A DNA stretch of 64,000 bases from the NCBI GenBank assembly GCA_016766635.1, contig CP068473.1, positions 178,673 through 242,672 on the forward strand, written 5' to 3'. Origin of the DNA: Candidatus Xiphinematobacter sp. Its GTDB lineage: Bacteria; Verrucomicrobiota; Verrucomicrobiia; Chthoniobacterales; Xiphinematobacteraceae. A program made the position numbers and the translations under genes. Under the pieces are notes generated by a model, which was not told the DNA's origin, did not search any database, and was given only the letters and a program-made list of their open reading frames with translations. Below, piece by piece: positions 57,468 to 64,000 of this stretch. Position 1 is the first letter of the stretch, and every line of letters begins with the position of its first letter.

Positions 57468-57872
57468 ATGAAGACATTTGTTATCCGGTGGATCGTCACG
57501 ACGGTCGCCATCTATGTTGCTTCAACCATCGTCCCGGGAATACACATAGGTTCGCTCGCTACCCTCGTAGGGACTAGCCTACTTCTTGGGGTTGTAAATA
57601 GCTTCATGCGCCCAATTTTATTGCTGCTGAGTACACCGTTCGTCCTGCTTACGATGGGCACTTTTGTCTTCGTTATTAACGCATTGCTTCTAAGCCTCGT
57701 TGCTTGGCTACTTCCCTATTTCCAAATAGAAGGATTTTGGAGTGCATTTCTCGCCTCCTTTTTCATCAGCTTGATAAGTTGGATGCTTAATTTATTTTTT
57801 CGAACTGGTGATAGGCGCATCCGCATTGCAGCACACCGTGCCGCCATCAAGCGTGCTGATGCCCATAGATGA
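57468..57872 (+). CDS. Phage-holin-4 superfamily (YvlD-like) small membrane protein
   Basis: A 134-residue protein with four membrane segments in the first 110 residues and a short, basic cytoplasmic tail (RRIRIAAHRAAIKRADAHR). The pattern VPGIHIGSLATLVGTSLLLGVVN, then RPILLLLSTPFVLLTMG, then FVINALLLSLVAWLLP is characteristic of the family, known as a small membrane protein of unknown function despite the phage-holin label. The start at ATG 57468 gives the family N-terminus; the frame is open 17 codons further upstream. It is not evidence for a prophage; no phage genes are nearby. Confidence 0.88.
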   Translation: MKTFVIRWIVTTVAIYVASTIVPGIHIGSLATLVGTSLLLGVVNSFMRPILLLLSTPFVLLTMGTFVFVINALLLSLVAWLLPYFQIEGFWSAFLASFFISLISWMLNLFFRTGDRRIRIAAHRAAIKRADAHR

Positions 57873-58081
57873 CCTCGACATGTCTGCAAACCTAGTCAGG
57901 ATAAGAGGAGACAAATTGCAGGTAGGAGGGGACGTATGGGAGATGCCGTCCTCCCTAAAATATCAAAATGTTAATCGAGCATTTAGAAACTCTACACTTA
58001 TACTACTGTTATGGATTATAGGATGAAGGCCGCTCTTACCCGCTGCCAAGGTCCGACTTAGATCGCCCTATTGTACATTGC

Positions 58082-58744
58082 ATGACCCTATTCTCCAATA
58101 ATGGCCGGCCTCGAGTTAAGATTTGCGGCCTGCAAACTACCGAAGAGATCGAGGGCGCCGTTCGGGCAGGGGCAGACGCTTTGGGGTTCAATTTTTGTCC
58201 ATCTTCTAAGCGTTTCCTCTCCCCAGAGTCCACCCTACCCCTTCTATCCACATTACTATTGTTACCGCGCAGGGTGACACGCGTTGCCGTAGTCGTAAAT
58301 CCTACTCCCACAGAACTTCAGTTCCTCCTCACATCTCGTGCTTTCGATACCGTTCAATTTCATGGGGATGAGTCTCCAGAGTTTTGCCGGGGTTCCGGTT
58401 TCCCTGTTTGGATCAAGGCTATACGGACCAGCAGCTATGAGTTTATTGAGAGGCAGGTACGCTCTTTCCAAACCCCTTACCTTTTACTGGATTCCGACTC
58501 TCCTAGTGGGGCCTATGGTGGTACGGGAACGCTCATTAATCTTTCTATAGCCAAGCGTGTGATTCGTGCCTTCCCACATAAACGTTTCCTTTTAGCGGGG
58601 GGGCTTCGCCCAGAAAACGTTAGGCAGGCCATTTCCGTGGTACATCCTTTTGCGGTGGATGTCGCTAGTGGCGTTGAGGATAAGCTTGGGCGTAAGGCAG
58701 TGGAAAAAATCCAGGCTTTGATTAAGGCTACAAAGGAGGTGTAA
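58082..58744 (+). CDS. trpF: Phosphoribosylanthranilate isomerase
   Basis: A 220-residue TIM-barrel enzyme. It begins with the family block RVKICGLQTTEEIEGAVRAGADALGF (split over strands 1 and 2), where the Cys is catalytic. VQFHGDES, then LLDSDSPSGAYGGTG with the general-acid Asp, and AGGLRPENV follow. It performs the Amadori rearrangement in tryptophan synthesis. It is separated from trpA by 20 kb, and no other trp gene lies close. leuB follows 39 bases downstream on the same strand. Confidence 0.94.
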   Translation: MTLFSNNGRPRVKICGLQTTEEIEGAVRAGADALGFNFCPSSKRFLSPESTLPLLSTLLLLPRRVTRVAVVVNPTPTELQFLLTSRAFDTVQFHGDESPEFCRGSGFPVWIKAIRTSSYEFIERQVRSFQTPYLLLDSDSPSGAYGGTGTLINLSIAKRVIRAFPHKRFLLAGGLRPENVRQAISVVHPFAVDVASGVEDKLGRKAVEKIQALIKATKEV

Positions 58745-58783
58745 TGAGAGCGAAAAATTGTAGGTAAGATTTCACCCTGTCGC

Positions 58784-59899
58784 ATGATGGCTCAAATAGC
58801 AGTTCTTGTAGGTGATGGCATCGGTCCAGAGGTTATGGGGGAAGCACTCCGCGTACTCTGCAAGGTGCAGTCTTGCTTTGGACTTCAATTAAAATTGACT
58901 AAGCAACTGGTCGGAGGTGCCGCCATTGATGCAACCGGGGTGGCTCTTCCCCTGAAAACTTTGCGAGCTTGCGAAACTTCGGACGCTATCCTTTTCGGCT
59001 CAGTAGGGGGGCCAAAGTGGTCTCACCTCCCTCCGGAACAGCAACCAGAGAGAGCCGCTTTGCTTTTCTTGCGTAGACACTTCTCCTTATTCGCCAATTT
59101 ACGCCCTGCTATCTGTTTTCCCGCTCTTGCTCACGCCTCTCCTCTTCATCCTCGTATCGTCACAAGTGGGTTTAATATCCTTTGCGTCCGAGAGCTAACT
59201 GGTGGACTTTATTTTGGAGAACCAAAGGGCATTAGTGGGAAAAAAGGGGAAAGGGTTGCCATTGATACTATGGTCTACCGGGAGAGCGAGATTCGCCGAG
59301 TGGCCAAAGTTGCTTTTGACGTAGCTCGGTCGAGAGCTAAACGCCTTACCTCAATTGATAAAGCAAATGTCCTTCAAAATGGACTGCTCTGGCGCCTTAC
59401 GGTAGATGACGTCGCCACTCATTATCCGGATGTTTCGCTTAATCACCTCTATGTAGACAATGCTGCTATGCAGCTAATTAGAAATCCTTCTAACTTTGAC
59501 GTGCTGCTTGCCGAAAACCTGTTTGGAGATATCCTGAGCGATGAAGTTGGTATGCTTGCTGGCTCTATTGGCATGCTGCCCAGTGCTAGCCTGAGTGTCA
59601 GAGCCACCCCTCATGGAAGATTTGGGCTTTACGAGCCCAGTGGAGGGTCGGCTCCTGATATTGCCGGAAGAGATGTGGCTAACCCCATCGCTCAAATCCT
59701 CTCCGTGGCCATGCTGCTACGGTACTCTTTTAGCGGTTCTCAATCAGCGACTGCAGCAGCGGCCGCTATCGAAAATGCGGTCTATTCTGTTATTTCCGAG
59801 GAGGGACTGCGCACTGCAGATATTTGGACGGAAGGAACGAAAAAAGTGGGAACCGCGGAGATCGGTAAAGCAATCGCTAATGCCATTAGCTTCCAATAG
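58784..59899 (+). CDS. leuB: 3-isopropylmalate dehydrogenase
   Basis: A 371-residue beta-decarboxylating dehydrogenase. Motifs are LVGDGIGPEVMGEALRVL at the N-terminus, LRPAICFP, REL-TGGLYFGEPKG, the active-site Tyr in DTMVYRESE, the Lys in SIDKANVLQ, and the metal-binding NLFGDILSDEVGMLAGSIGMLP (in two parts). GLYEPSGGSAPDIAG is specific to LeuB within the isocitrate dehydrogenase superfamily. It makes 2-oxoisocaproate in leucine synthesis. MM at the start leaves two adjacent ATGs (58784, 58787). Confidence 0.96.
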   Translation: MMAQIAVLVGDGIGPEVMGEALRVLCKVQSCFGLQLKLTKQLVGGAAIDATGVALPLKTLRACETSDAILFGSVGGPKWSHLPPEQQPERAALLFLRRHFSLFANLRPAICFPALAHASPLHPRIVTSGFNILCVRELTGGLYFGEPKGISGKKGERVAIDTMVYRESEIRRVAKVAFDVARSRAKRLTSIDKANVLQNGLLWRLTVDDVATHYPDVSLNHLYVDNAAMQLIRNPSNFDVLLAENLFGDILSDEVGMLAGSIGMLPSASLSVRATPHGRFGLYEPSGGSAPDIAGRDVANPIAQILSVAMLLRYSFSGSQSATAAAAAIENAVYSVISEEGLRTADIWTEGTKKVGTAEIGKAIANAISFQ

Positions 59900-59965
59900 G
59901 ATATTCCTCTCTGAGGGTAACACATAGCTTTTACCTTACCACCGTACTTTTCGTTAAAAAGAAAG

Positions 59966-61006
59966 ATGTTCGATAAGCTACTCGGATTTTTCTCCAATGA
60001 TATTGGGATCGACTTGGGCACAGCCAACACCTTGGTCTACGCGAAAGACCGTGGCATTGTTTTGCGCGAGCCCTCCGTGGTTGCTGTTCACCAGGGAACG
60101 AGTAAGGTGTTAGCTGTGGGAGATGAAGCCAAACGGATGTTGGGCAGAACTCCGGGTAATATTGTTGCTATTCGCCCTCTAAAGGACGGTGTAATAGCTG
60201 ATTTTGAAATCACTGAGGAAATGTTGCGGCATTTCATCAGCAAGGTGCACAATCGGGGATACATGGTACGCCCACGGGTAGTGATCGCCGTGCCAAGCGG
60301 CATAACGGAAGTAGAAAAACGAGCCGTCAAAGACTCCGCAACCCACGCTGGTGCCAGGGAGGTTTATCTCATTGAGGAGCCGATGGCGGCCGCTATTGGA
60401 GTAGGACTGCCTGTCCAGGATGCCGCCGGGAACATGATTGTCGATATTGGGGGAGGGACTACTGAAGTTGCCCTAATTTCCCTCTCCGGCATTGTCCTCA
60501 GCCAGAGTGTGCGCATTGCGGGAGATGAGCTTGACGAGGCCATCTCTCAGTACATGAAGCGTACATATAATCTCATGATCGGGGAGCGCACTGCAGAGGA
60601 AATTAAGATTAGGATTGGATCAGCTTACAAACTAGACAAAGAGACGACAATGGAAGTCAAAGGGCGCGATCTGGTAGCGGGACTTCCAAAAACCATCACC
60701 ATTTCCTCACAAGAGATCCGAGAAGCTCTCACTGAGCCTATTGCCACGATTGTGGATTCTGTGCGCATAACACTTGAGCGTTGTCCTCCTGAACTCTCTG
60801 CAGATTTGGTGGACCGTGGCTTAGTCCTTGCTGGTGGAGGGGCGCTGCTCCGAGGCTTAGATAAGTTGCTGTCAGAAGCGACTGCTCTTCCTGTCCATAT
60901 TGCAGAGGATCCCTTGAGCGCTGTTGCCGAAGGCACCGGAAAAGCCCTTCAGGAGCTTAGTTTTTTGCGCGCAGTTGCCTCCACAGACAAACCCTTGTGG
61001 AGGTAG
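59966..61006 (+). CDS. mreB: Rod shape-determining protein MreB
   Basis: A 346-residue bacterial actin. The phosphate-1 loop is [15 protein letters not shown] (residues 13-27), the phosphate-2 loop [13 protein letters not shown], and the adenosine region [13 protein letters not shown]. It polymerises under the membrane and directs the elongation machinery. AAAGAAAG directly precedes the ATG at 59966. It heads mreB-mreC-mreD-PBP2, all on the plus strand. The operon shows that the cell still makes a peptidoglycan wall and elongates. Confidence 0.97.
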   Translation: MFDKLLGFFSNDIGIDLGTANTLVYAKDRGIVLREPSVVAVHQGTSKVLAVGDEAKRMLGRTPGNIVAIRPLKDGVIADFEITEEMLRHFISKVHNRGYMVRPRVVIAVPSGITEVEKRAVKDSATHAGAREVYLIEEPMAAAIGVGLPVQDAAGNMIVDIGGGTTEVALISLSGIVLSQSVRIAGDELDEAISQYMKRTYNLMIGERTAEEIKIRIGSAYKLDKETTMEVKGRDLVAGLPKTITISSQEIREALTEPIATIVDSVRITLERCPPELSADLVDRGLVLAGGGALLRGLDKLLSEATALPVHIAEDPLSAVAEGTGKALQELSFLRAVASTDKPLWR

Positions 61007-61066
61007 CCAAAAGATATACCTACCAGTCTCGTTCGTCATTTTCACAGAAAAAACTTGGCCGGTATA

Positions 61067-61888
61067 ATGAGAAAGAGTCACGCTGCCCTGCTTCTGCTCG
61101 TGCTGACGGCTGCGGTGGCACTAACCAATATGCAAGCCCAGCTTGTCCAGAAAATGCAGTCCAATCTCCTCTCCTTTCTCTCCCCTGTAGTGCAAGCCGT
61201 TGCAACACTTAGAGCAGTCCTAATTGATCCATGCCTACGGTCCCCTCTATCTACATCCATTCAGTTGCAGCGGCGGATAAGGACTCTCTCTCTGGAGAGA
61301 GATAGACTCCGAGCTTCTCTCGAACTAACGCAGGGCTTACAGGAGGAAAACAATCAGCTCCGTGATGCGCTTGCTTATCGCAAGCGTTCCGCCTTTCACC
61401 TGGTCCCCGCTCGTGTAATCTCCTACAGAGCCTCCACTTGGTGGGACACTGTCTTGATTGACCACGGCTTTCAAGACGGCATTGGACTAGATATGCCTGT
61501 CCTCACGGGAGTTGGATTGGTAGGGAAAATTGTCACTGTCGGAAGAGGTGTCTCTACCGTTTTGCTTGTTACAGACGAAAATTGTAAGGTAGCTGCTACA
61601 ATAGAGGGAACACAGGAAAAAGGCATCGTCAGTGGCCAGAGGCTCTCTAATGGCAACTCCATGCTCCTGGCGTTAAATTTCCTATCCAAAAACGCTCAAA
61701 TCGAATCTGGGAAACGAGTTTATACTGTCGGGGTCGGTGGGGGGGTTTTCCCTCCAGGAATTCTTATAGGGACCATCAAGTGTACCCATTCCAGAAAACT
61801 AGATAGCCAGGCCCAGCTAGAGCCTGCTGTTGATCTTTCCCATCTAGAGGATAAAGATGTCTTCGTCGTAGCAAAAGGAGTCAGGTGA
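61067..61888 (+). CDS. mreC: Rod shape-determining protein MreC
   Basis: A 273-residue membrane-anchored periplasmic protein. One N-terminal helix (about residues 5-23, HAALLLLVLTAAVALTNM), a coiled coil (about 65-105) and the two-lobed beta domain follow: VISYRASTWWDTVLIDHG, GVGLVGKIV, LLVTDENCKVAA and VGVGGGVFPPGILIGTI. It links MreB to PBP2 and activates PBP2. I took the ATG at 61067; a TTG four codons earlier is possible. Its stop overlaps the mreD start as GTGA. Confidence 0.94.
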   Translation: MRKSHAALLLLVLTAAVALTNMQAQLVQKMQSNLLSFLSPVVQAVATLRAVLIDPCLRSPLSTSIQLQRRIRTLSLERDRLRASLELTQGLQEENNQLRDALAYRKRSAFHLVPARVISYRASTWWDTVLIDHGFQDGIGLDMPVLTGVGLVGKIVTVGRGVSTVLLVTDENCKVAATIEGTQEKGIVSGQRLSNGNSMLLALNFLSKNAQIESGKRVYTVGVGGGVFPPGILIGTIKCTHSRKLDSQAQLEPAVDLSHLEDKDVFVVAKGVR

Positions 61889-62421
61889 GGCCTATGTGTC
61901 TGCTTAGTATTCTCTCTGTCTCCACGTTGCTCTCTCTCATCATCCAAGATTGTGTCCCACCTTTAAACGGCCTACCATCCACGTACATCCTATTCCCACC
62001 CATTTTATTTACCTACGGTGCTCTATCCCTCCGATTTGTCCACATGCTAGCGCTAGCAGCGTTCACCGGATTTTTTACCGATCTCTCTGCCTTCCAGGTA
62101 GTCAGTGGAACGATTGAAATCGGGATAGGTTGGTCAATTGTCGCCTACTCCATGCTAGGCACGCTCATGCAATACATCAGAGATAAGATCCTCCTGCGAG
62201 AGTTTTGGTGGCCACACTCTCTCCTAAGTGCCATGTGTACTTTTTCCTTACTCTCTCTCCATTATGTTGTGATTGCTCTACATAGGGACGGCATTTCTTT
62301 CAATGTAAACGTCCTTTGGAGGGTTTGCGTTCCTACCGTGACCTCCTGCCTACTTTTTCCGGTAATAGGAATCCCTTTCACACTCCTGAAAACTATTTTG
62401 CTCCCCAGAAAGCTAGGTTAG
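61885..62421 (+). CDS. mreD: Rod shape-determining protein MreD
   Basis: A 178-residue protein with five to six membrane segments and little else, the typical MreD pattern. The opening CLLSILSVSTLLSLIIQDCVP and the loop AAFTGFFTDLSA (a counterpart of G-L-D family loops) are recognisable. The call rests largely on size, topology and its place between mreC and PBP2. The GTG at 61885 overlaps the mreC TGA; an ATG three codons later (61894) is the alternative. Confidence 0.85.
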   Translation: MRPMCLLSILSVSTLLSLIIQDCVPPLNGLPSTYILFPPILFTYGALSLRFVHMLALAAFTGFFTDLSAFQVVSGTIEIGIGWSIVAYSMLGTLMQYIRDKILLREFWWPHSLLSAMCTFSLLSLHYVVIALHRDGISFNVNVLWRVCVPTVTSCLLFPVIGIPFTLLKTILLPRKLG

Positions 62422-62442
62422 GAACCCCTGACCAATTTCTTT

Positions 62443-64000
62443 ATGAACCGGGAGCAGACAAAACGCCGATTATGTTTTCTAGCTGGTATTATTCTCCTCA
62501 TGCTCAGCGTGGTTACTATAAAATTGTGGTATATTCAAGTCGTCAAGGTGGCTGATTACCGTGCGCGCTCGGAGCGCTCCAAGGTCACTGTACGGGTTCC
62601 AGCTGTACGTGGAGAGATTCGTGACCGCAACGGAATACCGCTAGTCCAAAACCGAGTTAGCTTTGATGTGGACCTCTACTTGCCGGCTATCACGCATGCC
62701 TACAAACAAATCTACGGTCATCCGCCCCAGATAAATTACCGAGCCGCCGTAGGCAATATGATCAAGGATCTGACCGAGGATGACATCGTATCCATTGTCA
62801 AGCGAATGCTGATCTCTCGACTGGAGGGCCTTGGGATTGCGAAAAATTTCAATTTTGACAAACTGCAGACACACTACCACAGCAACACTGAGATCCCCTT
62901 TCATTACCGTCAAGACATCGATTTTGGTACTGTGGCCCGCCTTAGTGAAAACAATGCCATGCTGCCAGGAGTAACGGTCGCCATACATCCTGTTCGTCAT
63001 TATGTCTATGGAGCTATGGCTGCCCATGTGCTAGGCTACGTGGGCATGCCACGCCACATCGATCGGAAAGAAGCCTCCAAATTTTCTTTCTACCAGCCAG
63101 ATATAGAGGGGAAATCCCAAATTGAGCTCCACGCGAATGAGTGGCTAAAGGGTATTCCTGGGATGCGCATACTCCAGAGCAAGACGAGGGGAGATATTGC
63201 TAAGAGAGAGGTTGGCATGGTCGGACCAAAACGTGGGGATGATGTTTACCTCACTATTGACGCTCGCATTCAATATATTTCGGAAAGGGCCATGCGCGCC
63301 GTCGGCAGGGGTGCTGCTGTAGTCGTGGATCCTAATAGCGGAGACATTTTTGCTATGGTGTCAGTTCCATCTTTCGATCCAAACAAATTCGTTCCGGCAA
63401 TTAGTGCAAGAGATTGGAATGCTCTGATTACCGATCCCACGAACCCGCTAATTAACCGTTCCATTGGCGCTTATGCTCCTGGTTCTGTCTACAAGATTGT
63501 CACTGCACTTGCTGGGCTTCCTAAAGGGCTTGGGCACAGGCCTTTTACTTGTACTGGCGGTGTCCAGTATGGGAACAAATACATGCAATGTTGGGTTGTT
63601 CAGAGGCATCTGCGTTCCCACGGAACTCTCACTCTATCCGAGGCTCTGGAGGTTTCCTGCAACGCTTTTTTTTACCAGTATGGAAATGCTGCAGGCATCG
63701 ACCAAATTGCAAAAACTGGAGGCATGCTCGGGCTGGGGCAAAAAACAGGGATTCCCCTTGCTGGAGAATCCTCTGGCTTACTCCCCACTCCGGGATGGCT
63801 TGTCACTCTCAATCCTGCAGAAAAATGGTCCGCGGGTTATACAGCCAACACGTCCATTGGTCAGGGTTTCGTGCTCACCACCCCTCTTCAAATGGCTCTT
63901 CTTACCGCAACAATCGCCAATGGTGGCGTCACCTATTACCCTCGCTTGATTGATCGCGTTGTTTCCGTGAACGACCGCGTTATTACCAGAGAGCCCACCA
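62443..64000 (+). CDS. mrdA: Penicillin-binding protein 2, 5' part
   Basis: An open frame of 519 codons that runs off the window. One N-terminal membrane helix (about residues 11-33) leads to the PBP dimerisation domain, with VPAVRGEIRDRNGIPL near 49 and GYVGMP at about 200. The transpeptidase domain has the active-site Ser348 in GSVYK (S-x-x-K) and Ser405-Cys-Asn407 (S-x-N). The KTG motif is expected beyond the end. PBP2 cross-links peptidoglycan during elongation. Its position directly after mreBCD favours PBP2 over the division enzyme FtsI. The ATG at 62443 follows mreD by 21 bases. Confidence 0.95.
   Translation, partial: MNREQTKRRLCFLAGIILLMLSVVTIKLWYIQVVKVADYRARSERSKVTVRVPAVRGEIRDRNGIPLVQNRVSFDVDLYLPAITHAYKQIYGHPPQINYRAAVGNMIKDLTEDDIVSIVKRMLISRLEGLGIAKNFNFDKLQTHYHSNTEIPFHYRQDIDFGTVARLSENNAMLPGVTVAIHPVRHYVYGAMAAHVLGYVGMPRHIDRKEASKFSFYQPDIEGKSQIELHANEWLKGIPGMRILQSKTRGDIAKREVGMVGPKRGDDVYLTIDARIQYISERAMRAVGRGAAVVVDPNSGDIFAMVSVPSFDPNKFVPAISARDWNALITDPTNPLINRSIGAYAPGSVYKIVTALAGLPKGLGHRPFTCTGGVQYGNKYMQCWVVQRHLRSHGTLTLSEALEVSCNAFFYQYGNAAGIDQIAKTGGMLGLGQKTGIPLAGESSGLLPTPGWLVTLNPAEKWSAGYTANTSIGQGFVLTTPLQMALLTATIANGGVTYYPRLIDRVVSVNDRVITREPT

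Noticed and set aside
57468..57872. Phage-holin label as a sign of prophage
   Set aside because: This family is a widespread chromosomal small membrane protein. No other phage gene, integrase or attachment repeat is nearby.

Overview
The window looks like part of a reduced, mid-GC chromosome of a Verrucomicrobia-type bacterium. The best lineage clues are a SecA with the large insertion I associate with Bacteroidetes and PVC SecAs, a Bacteroidetes-style sdhCAB operon, an NfeD-FloA membrane pair, an LpxI-Gfo/Idh-LpxB block, and ribonucleotide reductase subunits of the chlamydia-like type. Genes are full length and use the standard code, but many are separated by long stretches with no recognisable gene, including one of about 1.9 kb. 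I infer a host-restricted symbiont such as Candidatus Xiphinematobacter; this rests on gene content and is not proven. No rRNA, CRISPR array, phage, plasmid or insertion sequence was recognised, and there is a single clear tRNA.

Layout, 1-15.3 kb: the 3' end of zwf, rpsA, a glutaredoxin, then der and pgsA on the minus strand. A squalene/phytoene synthase converges on an nfeD-floA-hypothetical operon. After a 0.9 kb empty stretch comes sdhCAB (Complex II), a truncated glycogen-synthase-like remnant, two small overlapping hypothetical genes and glucokinase. 15.5-27 kb: nrdB and nrdA on the minus strand, then hisS-aspS, then resB-resC for cytochrome c maturation.

27-42.8 kb is the densest part. 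ispD is divergent from gltX-aroE. Then come serS-tilS-lpxI-Gfo/Idh-lpxB, trpA, and dapF-dapA-dapB-folK, with many ATGA or GTGA overlaps between genes. Two small heat-shock proteins and ribD follow. 42.8-55.8 kb: the 1.9 kb gap, a PhnP-like hydrolase, another 1.4 kb gap, a tRNA with anticodon CAU, a SurA-like chaperone, purA-uppS, secA and a YggS protein. 55.8-64 kb: fumC, a small membrane protein, trpF, leuB, and the cell-shape operon mreB-mreC-mreD-PBP2, which runs off the window.

Together the genes describe a respiring Gram-negative cell that makes its own peptidoglycan and lipid A. It keeps parts of the lysine/DAP, tryptophan, leucine, shikimate, folate, riboflavin and isoprenoid pathways, as expected of a nutritional symbiont. 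The most notable single observation is that NrdB has leucine where the radical tyrosine normally sits, with all metal ligands kept. This points to a class Ic (Mn/Fe-type) ribonucleotide reductase.
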